Assembly (NCBI GenBank): GCA_032622095.1
Contig: CP136061.1
Location: forward strand, 173,481,107-173,545,106
Direction: 5' to 3'
Source of the DNA: Siphonodentalium dalli
Lineage: Eukaryota; Mollusca; Scaphopoda; Gadilida; Siphonodentaliidae
Length of the DNA: 64,000 bases
Part shown: piece after piece, positions 10,796-22,744 of the stretch
Numbering within the stretch: position 1 is the first letter of the stretch
Layout: each line of letters starts with the position of its first letter
Program-made: the position numbers and the translations under genes
Notes under the pieces: model-generated
What the model saw: only the letters and a program-made list of their open reading frames with translations
Databases searched by the model: none
Told to the model about the DNA's origin: nothing

Positions 10796-11484
10796 ATATG
10801 ACATGGACATCATGACATAAGTGGAGTAAAGACTAACGGGAAGATACAAGCTTGAAGATACTTCAGCTCATTCAAACTTCGCATATCAGCACCAGATTTA
10901 TGAAATATATTTATTGAGCCAAGGAACCTAATCGATAGATGATTTATATATTAAAACATTATTAATATAATATAATAAAGTATTTTATCAGTCTAAATCA
11001 TTGTGAATGTGATTCCCTTGATTAATGCATCAATTGCCATCTTTGATAGTGAAATTTAATATGTGCATGCCCATCTATGATATACACTTATTTTAATAAT
11101 ACATGTACTATACACTTATATAATACACTTGCATCACAATCACCATTGTACACTTACAATACACTTACAACCCCATTCAGAACTTACACTTATAAAACAC
11201 TTGCAATTATTATACACTTATATTACACTTGCCAACATACACTTATACCACACATTAGAATCATACACGTATATGACACTCACCTCATTTACATAGTTGG
11301 AACGTACACTTACTGTACACTTGTTACACTTGCACTACACTTACTGCCACTGTTGGACTTGTACACTTGGTTGCAAGTGCATACTTAGAGGAAAAAAATT
11401 CCTACACTTATGCAACACTTATTTGACACTTATAACACACTTGGGAAATGTGAGGGTATATACTGTAAGCAAATGAACAATTAC

Positions 11485-11585
11485 CTTTGTACTAAATGGA
11501 CTATTCCTTGTGTTGTCAAGAAAAATACATCTCTTTCAGATCTTCTTGTAAGAGTTGCTGCATGACTGTCAATGATATTTGCTAT
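11485..11585 (-). CDS. ACACA: Acetyl-CoA carboxylase, exon preceding 1782..1995
   Basis: The 101-nt exon reads, on the minus strand, [20 protein letters not shown] then [13 protein letters not shown] plus AG. This is the conserved ACC segment immediately before RYR.GIRGHMK. The acceptor is TTTTTTGAACAG before base 11585 and the donor is AAAG|GTAATTG after 11485. The leftover AG joins the first A of the exon at 1995 to make the conserved Arg codon, so the two exons fit in sequence and in phase. Both are intact, so the gene is probably functional. A transposon end lies 27 bp inside the intron (11456), and a second repeat copy begins 260 bp upstream. Confidence 0.93.
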
Positions 11586-11844
11586 CTGTTCAAAAAATAA
11601 AAGTCAATCAATATAAATTTCAGAAAACAATAAATGTAATGATTAATAATATGAGAATGGCACTGGCACATTTTCTGAAGAAAAAAAAATTGTCTTTATA
11701 CATAAAATTAAGTAAAAAATATAATGAACAGTGTACTCTAAGCAGACTACAGAAACATTGTATGGGATTAATTATGATATTCATGGTGTATTATACCCTA
11801 GGAAATATATCAACACATATCATATATCGTACCTGAAACTACTA

Positions 11845-12021
11845 TTTTTCGTTATTGATAGTGTGCAATGCTTTGTTACACAGTTAGGGACACTTTTGGA
11901 AGTAAATTGTCTCCTACATAGCTGTAATATATATGATATGAAATTGTGTACCTTTGACTCGGTTTTTGGTTTTGGTTTGGACAAAAAGAGTTGACTCTCG
12001 GTTTTCGTTTCGGTTTTTTAA
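11845..12021 (+). repeat. Dispersed repeat, copy 2 of 2
   Basis: Direct copy of 7989-8215 with a ~35-bp deletion. It lies about 260 bp upstream (in the sense of transcription) of the ACC exon at 11485-11585, so the two copies flank that exon. Confidence 0.85.
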
Positions 12022-13143
12022 AGTACATTTCTGAATATACGTGTTCAGAAGAAAGCTCTCAAATTGCCAAAATTTTGTAGGTATCAGGGATCATGTCAGA
12101 AATAAAATTGGTATTCTGTGGAATTCCTAAAAATTAAGTAAAATTGACCAAGTTTTTAAACGCAATCGGGAAAAAATCGGTAAATATATCTGATTTTTCG
12201 GTTGATTTTACAAAACGCTACCAATTTCTAACGATACTGTATTAAAGCTTAACAGATTCCGAAAAGACATTAAATTACCAATTTTTTCCATTTTTATACT
12301 GGAATATGAGTTTTTTCGAAAAGATTAATAATTGTTTCCGATTTTTTACTGAAACATTTATGTCTATCTGAAAGATTGCTGATTTATTTTTTTGAAAAGT
12401 TTCTGATTCTTCACAAAGTACACATGTAACCGGATTTGTTTGTTTTTTTTAGAATAAGTTACAGATTTATATTTACCGATGCTTTCTGAGAAAATAGTTT
12501 TTCCGGTCGTATTTATGGATTTTTGTTCGCCTTGTTCTTCATTCAAGTCAGATTCATACAAAATGTTTAATGAATTTCTATCTATCCGTCTGGGTCTAGT
12601 ATATAATAGTAGGCCTACTCTTGGAATATAACAGAAAGGCATCATGCAATCCCTTTCAATAATTTTAAAAGGATCTATTCAACCTGATAAATTTTTGTCT
12701 ACTGAGAAGCGAGAGAAAATAGATACACCAACATTAAAATGGAACAAGTTCCAAGCGGACCCGCCAGATATTTAAAATACCTATTGTTTTCAATACATCA
12801 AGATACGCTCTGCAGATTTGCATGGAAATCCCAATTCAAAATTGGTCATTTGACCTCACCCTTAAATATATAATACAATGTATTTAGGCACTATGTGTGC
12901 CTCTGCCATTAAAATCAATCCACTTTATATGGTCCGGAAACACATATTTTATAAAGTCATTGAATCAAAAATATCAGGGCCCCGAGTTTCTTCAGCATGA
13001 AACAACACTTGAAAGAGCATTCATAAGCAGTATAGTTCTGATATGGCAAGAATAAAGAGTGATAACTGATATTTCTCGATAACTTCGATTGGTTTTATCT
13101 GTATAACGGATAATAATGGTATTGTGTGTATTTATTGAATGAC
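12022..13143. other. AT-rich intronic stretch, no gene seen
   Basis: The first part (about 12086-12480) is rich in CCGATTTT and GGAAAAAATCGG words and begins AGGGATCATGTCAGAA, resembling the GGGA-ended element terminus at 62115. The remainder is AT-rich without motifs. The 93-codon minus frame at 12364-12645 lacks coding character. Confidence 0.45.
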
Positions 13144-13857
13144 AAAGGCTCCAGTGTTCGGCCTGGCCCAAAAATTATTTGTAGCCGTTTTTTTAGCCAC
13201 TGCGAAAATATTGTCGATAATGTCGAAAAAGTTTTGACATAAATGTGTAAAAACGAAATGACGAAAAATAATGCGATAACGTCGAAAGCGACAGGCCATA
13301 AAAGTGCGATAACGTCAAAACCACAACAGACCAAAATTTCCGTAAAATGTCGAAACGTCGAAACATTGATTGATATTCGCAAACGACGAAAATTTGACGA
13401 AAAGTTAAAACATCGATACGATGTTGTCGCACTTCATAAATTCGCGCATTTATTTTTGCCTTCTGCGTAATCAGATGCCAGTTGTATTTTGATTGGCTGA
13501 ATTGTGTGAAGGAAAATAAAGTTCACCCAAAGGCCATACAAACAACTCTATGCGGTTAACACACAGGTATAACGACTTGACAGTTCGACTAGCTTGACAG
13601 TTGATAGCTATGAGTTCGCACGAGTCCTAATTTAACAATAGTCAACCCAGTCCAAATGTGTGAAGGGGTGACATTTAGCAAAAGGCTATACAAACATATA
13701 GGCCTACTGACATATACTGACGTATGCCGGTCCTCACAACTATGCGTGGACTGTGCGACAGTTTTGTTGTTGTTGTTGTCGTGATGTCTTCTCAATTAGT
13801 GAACAATGGTTTAACTCGTTGGACAAAACCAACACATCTGATATATGAAATTCCAAA

Positions 13858-16457
13858 ATGAAGCGATTTGATGTCATAATATCAGTTCGATCATGGCTAG
13901 AAACAGTGATGATATCGAATAGATCTATTGTTTGCGGACATATACGCAGTTGGGAATATATTAGACCAGCAGTTTACACAGGTCGACAGTACGAAGAAGT
14001 TAGGGTTTTCACAACCCCAGGTATCACACATCTAACAGAAAAAAGATGAAATCACACAGAAATTTGAAACCAGCTGCACCCACCCACAAGGGGAGCGACA
14101 ACCGTCCATCCAGCATTTGAAGCAATAGGCCCGATATAGAACAAGCCCTCATCACATTGTATCAACGCCAGACATATATATATATATATATAGAGAGAGA
14201 GCCATACCCCCTAAGTTCATTGTTTTATAATGGTATGTATATCATTATACCCCCCGCAACGAAGTTAGGGGGGCATACTGGAGTCAGCTTGTCCGTCCGT
14301 CTGTCCGTCGTCTGTCGTCAGTCCGTCGTCAGTCCGTGGACACAAATTTGTCCGGAGTTTTTCTCAGTCATTTTTTTATCAATTTCCGTGAAACTTGGCA
14401 CAGACATCAACCACCATGGGAACCTGTGCACCTGCGATTATGACGTTTGTCCGACTTTTTTTGGTGGAGTTATCCCCCCTTTTTTAACTTAGAAATTTTT
14501 CGCAACATGTATACTTTTGTCCGAGCTTTTATTCCTACATTTTTCGGTCAATTTGTTTAAAACGTGGCACATAAATTTAGTACCATGGGAACTTGTGCAC
14601 CTGCGATTATGACGTCTGTCCGACATTTTTTGGTGGAGTTATCCCCCTTTTTCGACTTTTTTTTGCAACATGCATAATTTTGTCCGAGCTTTTATTCCTA
14701 CATTTTTTGGTCAATGTTTTTTAATCTTGGCACTGATATTTAGTACCATGGGAACCTGTGCACCTGCGATTATGACGTCTGTCCGACATTTTTTGTGTGG
14801 AGTTATTCCCCTTTTTCGACTTTTTTTCGCAACATACAAAATTTTATTCCTACATTTTTCGGTCAATAGGTATAAGATTAGGGTTATGGTTGTACACCTG
14901 CAATGGAAACTGTTATTTTATTATTTTAACTAAATGTTTACTGACATGTGAAACATCTTAGTATTTTAAAAACAGGGGGGTATCCGTAGTCCCATTGGGA
15001 CAGTCACACCTCTAGTTATCCATGTTTTTATTATTCATTCAATAAAGAATCGAGAAAAACATAACACTCAACTCCTCTGCCAGTCAATGCTACCCACAGA
15101 CGAAACTAGGGTTGGCCTGGGAAATTACAGTGCTAAAAATAGCACAACATAACACATGCAATTCGTGGAAATTCCAAACTATTCTATATGTTTTGTATTA
15201 ACTTAACTTTGTCGCATCTGATCGCTGATATATATTGAATAAAATGTGTAGATTTGAAATAAAAGTCGCCGACGAATTAATCATGATAACGCTGCGCTCC
15301 GATATCTATCTAACAATGATTTCATACTTAAATTGCGAAAATGGAAGCATTGTTTACAACAAAACCACCACCGGGTTTACGATACTTTCAGAATGCCATA
15401 GACTAAAACGAGAATGCCACGATGCTGTAAACATTAAAATATGTGTCCACATTCAAATATGTGTCTGGTCTAGAAAGACAGATTGAAACTGTAGAAATTA
15501 ACTCTATGTGGCATACGGAAAGTATACTATAAATCGGGGTTGTGGAATAATTTATTGTCGTCCTCGGCTGTATTCTTTTATTCATAATAGTTCGCACAAT
15601 TAAATGGTGACGGTTTACCCAAAATGAAGACAAGTTACATAATCACACACAAAAACGATTTTTAAAATCAAAATTTGCATTGTTTACGGTACCACTCTGC
15701 AGTATTAATGCGACGGTGTAGCAATTATTGCACGAGATTTTGGGGGACTTCAACCTGTACTGTAACATTTACTGCAAACCAGTGATACAATATCACTGCT
15801 GTAAACCCACGGATTTGCGGCCACCGTGTGACATCAAAACGTAGGAAATGATTGTGTAGGCCTATCCTATTACATACATTGGGTCTGGGAATCATTTATT
15901 TGGGACTTTAATCTTCTATTAATAATAGTTCATTATTAAACGAAGTTTGAATTGTCCGATATTAACCAAATCTGAGAAATTTACTAATAGGCCTACATAT
16001 ATAAACTCCGATCAAATCGGAATTGTTTTCATATCGGAGAATACTCCGATTAAATCATTGGAATTCTTATGAGAAAAACTCCGATCTGAGAAATTTCAGC
16101 ATGGACACCGACATCTTCCCATTCGCGACACATCGGTATAAAACTGTGACTATGGAGTATTTATTGAACACAAACTGTCCTGCTAATCATATCGACACAA
16201 CAGCAATTTTGATGGAAATAATGCTGCGATCTTGACGAAAACAGCGAACATTTGAGCAAAACTGCGAAACAAACCTGCGATAATTGCGAAAACATCGAAC
16301 CAAGACAGCGAAAATGACGAAAAATTGACGAAAACGTACAACATTACGGCGTGCGATAATGACGAAAAACTCCGATAAAGTCGGAAAAAACAACGTCAAT
16401 GACGCCACATTTTTCGCATTTTTTTCGCATATGCGAAATAGGTTTTGACATGCTCCC
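13858..16457 (+). repeat. Element copy A, inverted partner of 62115-64000
   Basis: Apart from the Helitron (14242-15015), this segment is a close reverse complement of 62115-64000. Matching landmarks include TTTGATGTCATAATATCAGT (13867), the CCCACCCACAAGGGG region, GAAATAAAAGTCGCCGACGA (15256) and CGCATATGCGAAA...GGTTTTGACATG (16427-16452). The right end is GACATGCTCCC followed by TAA. Copy B runs off the window, so the left end is not defined. Confidence 0.85.
14242..15015 (+). mobile_element. Non-autonomous Helitron (774 bp)
   Basis: The element starts TC (TCATTATACCCCCCGC) after an A and ends CTAG before a T, with hairpin GTCCC-ATT-GGGAC (14989-15001) ten bases before CTAG. These are the classic Helitron signatures: 5' TC, 3' CTRR, a subterminal hairpin, A/T insertion and no target duplication. 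The inverted paralogue at 62115-64000 lacks the insert at 63630-63640. Apart from a 4-base TA-repeat difference, that empty site is what precise insertion predicts. The interior has three ~168-bp tandem units built on CCATGGGAAC.TGTGCACC and TGTCCGACATTTTTTGG. It encodes no RepHel protein. Confidence 0.85.
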
Positions 16458-16636
16458 TAAGTCGTCTTGTGCTAAGCCGGTTAAATTTTGTTTTACAACA
16501 TATCGGTAAACTCTTTTGTGATATAGTCCGAGAGACACGGAAAATTCCTGTAGCCATATTTTTAGCTACCAGCATATTTATTTTTGTTTTGCAATTTGCT
16601 AAAATGGCTAACGGCAGGGCGAACACTGATAGGCTC

Positions 16637-17930
16637 TATATATTAAAACTCAGAGAGTTGGGTCGCTATCAATTGCATGTTCATGTACATATTGGTTCAA
16701 TTTAATTAGCATCATTGTAAAAAAAAATAAACATTCAGTCTTACTATACACATGTACATCATACAAGTATGTCAAGGTATATACATCATGGCGTGTTTCT
16801 GTTTAACAATTTGTTTGATTTAATTTACATGAACAGATTATTAATCCAGAGTTTTATCACAACAGTTATTTGGGTTTTATAGGGGTTAATGATACGACAC
16901 AACTTATTACTATAATAATTCTATAGCAAATAGTCTGCCATTCAAATTCATGCCACAGTACACTCCAGATTAGCAAACTCTGAGTAAGGGTCCATATTTA
17001 ACAAAGAACACTAATACAAAAGAAATGCAATTTAATTATGCCTTAATACCAGAGGGCTGTCCATGCAGGTACTATTACATAATACCATTACATAACACCT
17101 TTATCTTTATAGCTTGGCCCTATTTACAGCAGTTAACACTATAGGCAAAAGAGCCTGAGGTGATGTACACAATGAAATACTTGCAACCAATGACAGAGAT
17201 GTTTATTTCAAATATGACCAATCAAGATACTTAAATTAGATCTCAAAACTTTCATGGAGGTCAATCTTGAGGAACAAGGGTTAGTTAAGTTAATTACCTG
17301 GAGTCAATAAGATGTAACAATACGAAGCCGAAGATATCTGGAAAAGTGATGGACAAACTAGGAAACCCTATTATTGAAGCGAAGTACTCTTAAATATATT
17401 CTTAAATATAAAGCCACTATGTTCACCTCATAATCATGTAGACTCAAGATCCAATATAAGATGCATTGATAGCAATCCCACTCTTCAAAAGCACTTTCAG
17501 AAGTGCCCATCATGGAATTTGAATCAGCTACCTGAGCTTTTACCAATGAATAATGATCCCATGCATTACTAAGCATGTAATCTTAGTTCCCTCACTTCAA
17601 AGTGAGAGGTCTCAACATCATCCAATGTTAACCTACATATAGGTATAACTTCAAGCAGATCTTTGCTGTCTGCATATATAATCACAATGAGTTTGATTCA
17701 ATATTCATGAGGTATCAAGAGGACCAGTGCTTGTCTGATCATTCAAAGTAATACATCATTCAAGTTTCAACTTACGATGCATCACAACGGACCAGTGCTG
17801 TCCTATCGCATTCAAATACACATCCAGAATAATCATAAAAGTCAGAACGACAAGTGTCAAATATGCATGCTCGCAACATTCATAAATGTCCTGATTTTAT
17901 CAACGCTATCATTATTTGATCTCAATACAT
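16637..17930. other. No gene assigned
   Basis: AT-rich DNA. On the minus strand a 60-nt interval near 17294-17353 has an acceptor-like TTTCCTAG and a donor-like CCAG|GTAATT, but its translation is not recognisable. The 72-codon minus frame at 17358-17576 is also unassigned. Two GGACCAGTGCT.GTC...CATTCAAA words (about 17721 and 17790) are repeated. Confidence 0.35.
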
Positions 17931-18060
17931 ACACAGAACGACACGATGTGTAAATGGGTTTCTCGATACAGCACAAGTGCTTGCGCCTCAAGTTCTATCC
18001 TTCCGCGACAGCACGAGTGCCGTATCGACAAACCCATTTACACATCGTGTCGTTCTGTGT
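17931..18060. repeat. Inverted repeat, 40-bp arms, ~50-bp loop
   Basis: The left arm ACACAGAACGACACGATGTG plus TAAATGGGTTT (17931-17961) is mirrored at 18021-18060, with about one mismatch in 40. The loop contains AGCACAAGTGC and AGCACGAGTGCC. The structure could form a long hairpin. It lies 0.8 kb before the gag remnant and might belong to its leader or LTR, but no second LTR was found. Confidence 0.75.
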
Positions 18061-18836
18061 TTATTACACGCTTCGCGTCCTAGAATCCGTGCATTAAAAA
18101 TACAGGATTAGAAGGTGTATTTAGGCTCATACAGGGTGTGTTTGTCATGTGTGATGATTCTTTTATTTAAATAGTTTCATGGTTGAGGCGAACGTCATGT
18201 ACGTCATTTTACGTCAACGAGATGCGTATGGAACGTACATTCCATACGGATTTGTAAATATGGAACAGCAATAACACTGTAGTTCTAGGAACAAGCGTGT
18301 AATAAATGCATATAAGGATATAACTATATATTACATTACAGTTGTTTCTATATTATTCTAATATATCAGTTACCATGCGTTTCCATAACTGATGATTACA
18401 TAATACAATTTCATTGATTACATTTCCACGATAGTTATATCATGCTCATTGCTACAATTCCATAATCATTACCTGACCGATATTGATGTCCAAGCTACAT
18501 CAATAGTATATCCACTTTCATAACATATCCTTGTCCATATTAAATAGCATCAAGAATACTATATGCAGACTACGAGTTGTTTTCTCACCCTCTGACCCTA
18601 GTTACCTCAAGCATGCGAGTTCCCTACCATCAGCAATTGAGAATTCCCCATCTCAAGTATCTCATAAATGAAATCATAAGTCAACCAGTTCATACTATAT
18701 AGATTCACTATAGAGGTGACAATTAACCTCATGATATATGGTGGAGATCCGGTTTGGTTGTCTTTTTAGCTCGGCCACAGAGGGGAAGCAACTCAGTTGA
18801 TGCAATAGTATTCCAATATTACAACAATCAGACAAA

Positions 18837-20295
18837 ATGGCACAATTCAACATTGAAATTTTAAATTTATGTGGCACATTTAACGGATCTGAATCCGAAG
18901 ATGAAGCACGCCAATGGCTAAATCATACAAATGATATTTTCAATCTTACCAATGTACCAATTGAGACCAGAATCAATGCTTTTCCAATATTATTGACTGA
19001 TAATTCTAAAATTTGGTATAAATGTTTGAAGCAAAATGTTAAAGCAGACTTTACGCTGCTCAATAATGCATTCAAATATTATTTCTCAAAACCAGAAATA
19101 TGTAATTATGTCAACATGGCAAAATTGTTCAACACATTTCAGGATAAACAGAAGCCAGTGAAAAATTTCATAGCTCAAATGAAATACCAAGCATCGCTCT
19201 TGAATGTACCTAATCATATATTATTCTGTGCAATATTAAATGGATTACTTCCTGAGATTAGACAACAAGTCATTATCGATAATCATTAAACTGTTGAGGA
19301 AATAATTGAAATTTCTTACAGAAGGGAAGTGGCTCTATCGTCATGTTCCACAGTACATACTGATCTCATAAATGAAACTATTTCCAACATCGAGAAACAT
19401 ATAGAATATTCAATTGCAAAGGCTTCATGGCAGAACAGGCAACAAAATTCTCAAGTCATAGACAACCAGATTCAAGAAAGACCTGTTAACAATAAACCTC
19501 TGCGAGGCAGGAAGCGCAGATTTCCATAATCTTTCAGATGTCGCAAATTTTACCATGATTCATATAGATGTTTCGCAAGACGTATGCAATGCCCGAATTG
19601 TAAGTTTATTGGACACACGGCGGCAGCATGTGTGAATAAAACAATTCCGGTACTAGCCACAAGCACAAATGCATTGGTTGGAAAAAGAATCGAGGTCAAG
19701 GTCGAAAATAAAACTTTCACCTCAGATCTTGTTGATACTGGTGCAAGCATATCACTAATTTCAGCTTCTTTCCTCAAAGATAATAAATTATTAGATAGAT
19801 TAAACATTTCGAAAGGTAACAAATCATTGATTCGAGGTGTTAGTGGTCATGTGATGCCAGTAATCGGCAAAGCTACCATCGTTCTCACCCTTGGAAATCT
19901 TAAAAGTTCCACACCGATTTCACATATTGGAAGGAATCGTTGACAACGTAATACTTGGAATCAATTTTCTGAAGGCCAACAATGCTCACATTAATTTATC
20001 AAAAGACACTCTTATAATTCATGATGGAATTACAGAAGTGCCACTTTCGAATACGGAAAATTCTTCAGTTAACTATGAAGTTTCTGCACCTCATGGCATT
20101 ATGTTACCACCGAGAACAGAAAGTATAATTCCAATTCATGTGGGCAAACCACATGTAAAAATCGCATCATCGCTGGGTATCATTGAGCCGCGATCTCTGG
20201 TTGAAGTATTAATAACAGAACAGCCACAAAGGTACTCAACGCGTCAAATGCTCACATCAACTTATCAGGTAAAACAATTTTTGCACAATTCATAG
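18837..20295 (+). pseudogene. LTR-retrotransposon gag-protease remnant (Ty3/gypsy-like)
   Basis: The frame opens at ATG 18837 with a retrotransposon gag-like domain (WLNHTNDIF near residue 27 and IWYKCLK). It continues in frame past TAA at 19287 and TAA at 19527. It then reaches a CCHC zinc knuckle (CPNCKFIGHTAAAC) and an aspartic-protease active site (LVDTGASISLIS). Near 19895 the reading shifts to another frame, which carries the later protease motif ILGINFL. No reverse transcriptase, RNase H or integrase follows: similarity stops at about 20295, just before the foldback element at 20325. With two stops, one frameshift and a missing pol, this copy is dead. No LTR pair or clear primer-binding site was found. 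Confidence 0.85.
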
Positions 20296-20324
20296 CAGAC
20301 AACAGATTCAGTTTATACCATAGA

Positions 20325-22237
20325 CATTCAAATGCTTACTTCTGAAACAGACACGTGCTACCAAATCTGTAGGAAGCTTATTGTCGGCATCATCACATCC
20401 GTGTCACCTAATAATTAACCTTGAGTTTATGACAGTATACCGGTAGGACGTTGACTATATACGTTGATTATCACACCTTGTCGTGCGACGTATCAGATAT
20501 CAAACACACTGAATAGATCGTCTGGCTAAACAATGGGCTCAATCAAACCACATTTTAATATAGTGCCCTCTTTGTGTTTTTCAACATCATTCTAAAAAAG
20601 GGCAAGTACACCGCGGCCAAAAGGCAAGTATACCGCGGCCGAACGGCAAGTATACCGCGGCCGGACGGCAAGTATAGGCCTACACCGCGGCCGAACGGCA
20701 AATAAACTGTGGACCCACTGCAGTTAGCCGGTGTGGCTGCGATGTTGTTGCAGTTCGGCCGCGGTGGAAACACAAACCGCACCGCAGTTAAGTGGACACT
20801 TGTTTTGTCCAGCGCGGTAGTTAATTGCTTGTTATGGAAATCCCTCATTTAGGTTAGAAGCACCCCAGTATATTGGGTATATAAAACGATAATATTAAAA
20901 CTATTCTGATAAAACTATCGTAATGATAGAAGAGTTTAAAAAACTGTGGATACAGTGTATTGAATGATCATATTAAAATATAGCACGTTTGTTTGTTGAT
21001 TCGAGCACTTATATTTACAGTGCTGATTAACAATCCCTTTAATGCCTTGTGTGTCAGGTGCGCGTTTGTGATGCGTCTTGTCTCGAGATTTAATTGCGAC
21101 GTTATCGTCACAATTTGCGGAACGTTTCCGGAAATCTCATTTCATAATTTTCAACGTTTTCGGAAAATTACTTTCCGCAATGTCGACGTTATGGACTTGG
21201 CGGAAATCTTTATTTAACGTTTCGGTAATTTTTGCGGAAAACTCATGGCGTTTGCGGAAATCTTTATGTAACATTTCGGTAATTTTGCGGGAAAACTCAT
21301 GGCATTTTTTGGGAAATTTGCGGAAAAATTCAGACGATAACGTTACGGAAAACTCAAATTTTCGGAAAATATTTGTGGATTCCGCAAAGACTTTTGAGAC
21401 GCTCCCTTAGAGATTACGCTATTTTCCGCAAAGTCAGAAACGTCGACTTTCCGGAAAGTAATTTTCCGAAAACATTGAAAATTATGAAATGAGATTGCCG
21501 CAAATGGTGACGCATTCCGAATAAATTCCAGAAAACCTCTTTATTTTAATCGATAACGTCGAAATTAAGGATTGTTAATCAGCACTGTAAATATAATTGC
21601 TCGAATCAACAAACAAACGTGCTATCTTTTAATATGATCATTTAATACACTGTATCCACATATATATATGCGCAGTTTTATAAACTCTTCTATCATTACG
21701 ATAGTTTTATCAGAATAGTTTTACTATTATCGTTTTATATACCCAATATACTGGGGTGCTCATCACCAAAATGAGGGATTTCCACAACAAGCAAGCTACC
21801 CCGCTGGACAAAACAAGTGTCCACTTAACCGTGGTGCGGCCGAACTGCAACAACATCGGGGCCACACCGGCTAACTGCAGTTGGTCCGCGGTGTACTCGC
21901 TGTTCGGCCGCGGTGTACTGGCCGTTTTTAGAATGATGTTGAAAAACACAAAGAGGGCACTATATATGTGGTTTGATTGAGCCCATTGTTTAGCCAGACA
22001 ATCTATTCAGTATGTTTGAGATCTAATACGTCGGGTGACAAGGTGTGATAATCTTATAAGTAGTCAACCTCCTACCGGTATAATGTCATAAACTCAAGGT
22101 GTCATAATCCATCCTGATTAGAAGAAGTCCCCGCTGTTAATTATTAGGTGACACGGATGTGATGTTGTCGACAACAAGCTCCCTACAGATTTGGTAGCAC
22201 GTGTCTATTTGAGAAGTAAGCATTTGAATGCCTGTGC
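20325..22237. mobile_element. Foldback element with ~0.9 kb inverted arms
   Basis: The arms begin CATTCAAATGCTTACTTCT on each strand. They continue in parallel through GACACGTGCTACCAAATCTG, CTAAACAATGGGCTCAATCA, AAAGAGGGCAC, the CCGCGG-rich block and ATTCTGATAAAACTATCGT. They meet around 21210-21425, where the DNA is rich in GCGGAAA/TTTCCGC. The left arm carries about four 23-bp CCGCGGCC units (20605-20700), while the right arm has one or two. No target duplication is clear at the outer ends. The core includes the 29-bp word shared with 34945-34973. No protein is encoded. Confidence 0.8.
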
Positions 22238-22744
22238 ACAAATGACCGCTTCATATTTGAGAATTGACTCATCAGCCTGCCATTAATTTTTAAGAGCCTG
22301 TCATTTAAGGCTGATTATGAAATAAGGATTATGACTTGTTGTCGCATCCGTCCTCCTTTGAACTGTTTGTTCATGTTTAAACATTTGTTATTGTGATGTT
22401 CTGTTTTCTCTTGTTTAAATAAAAACAAATTTTACACTAATTTAAACTATTATTTGGTTTGAAATTACATTGACTACATCCGCCCATGTGGGCCTCCTTT
22501 TGGAATTTACTGCCGGCCAAAATTCGGGGCCAGAACTTTCTTTTATGCGTTTATGCGTGGTAAGGTTGACGTGCACAAAACTAGTTGTCAATCACCGAGT
22601 CACGGCGTAATGTGGGTGGTCATTAGACGTCACTCACATGACGCGAACATCTATTGGCTGACGTCATGAAAGTCACAACGAATCGTGTAACGTTCCATGT
22701 TATCATTCTGGCTAGCTGGGATGACTCGCTGTTACATGGACCAA
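22238..22744. promoter_or_regulatory. CRE/CCAAT-containing stretch without a gene
   Basis: Most of this interval shows nothing. Around 22625-22670 there are GACGTCACTCACATGACG and ATTGGCTGACGTCATG, that is two CRE-type TGACGTCA sites and an inverted CCAAT box within 50 bp. That is promoter-like, but no gene is recognisable downstream, where LINE 3' sequence lies in the opposite orientation. Confidence 0.3.

Larger units (their letters stand above)
8732..11456. mobile_element. 2.7 kb TA-flanked transposon with AAGTGTACACTT arrays
   Basis: The ends are imperfect inverted repeats: CCCTTATATTTTCTAAGTGT at the left and, on the opposite strand, CCCTCACATTTCCCAAGTGT at the right. Each is bounded by a TA dinucleotide (8730-8731 and 11457-11458), as expected for TA-targeting elements such as Tc1/mariner. 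Both flanks (about 8745-9125 and 11080-11450) are dense arrays of TACACTTA/AAGTGTA, the half-sites of the palindrome AAGTGTACACTT. The interior carries gene-like pieces (see 10126 and 10400) and a promoter-like stretch but no recognisable transposase. It lies in the ACC intron and ends 27 bp from an ACC splice donor. Confidence 0.65.
13152..16628. mobile_element. hAT-like element with nested insertions
   Basis: The left end is CAGTGTTCGGCCTGGC and the right end, on the opposite strand, is CAGTGTTCGCCCTGCC. Flanking 8-mers are AAAGGCTC (13144-13151) and ATAGGCTC (16629-16636), a 7/8 match consistent with an aged hAT duplication. Both ends carry TAGCCA subterminal words, as does the element at 59722-60878, so they belong to one family. 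The interior contains (A)CGAAAA-rich DNA, a Helitron (14242-15015) and a segment repeated inversely at 62115-64000. No transposase frame is visible. Confidence 0.75.

Noticed and set aside
17930-18720. 5' LTR and primer-binding site for the gag-protease remnant
   Set aside because: No second LTR copy was found downstream. TGGTGGAGATCCGG (about 18739) resembles a primer site, but the upstream bases do not end in CA and I could not match a tRNA.
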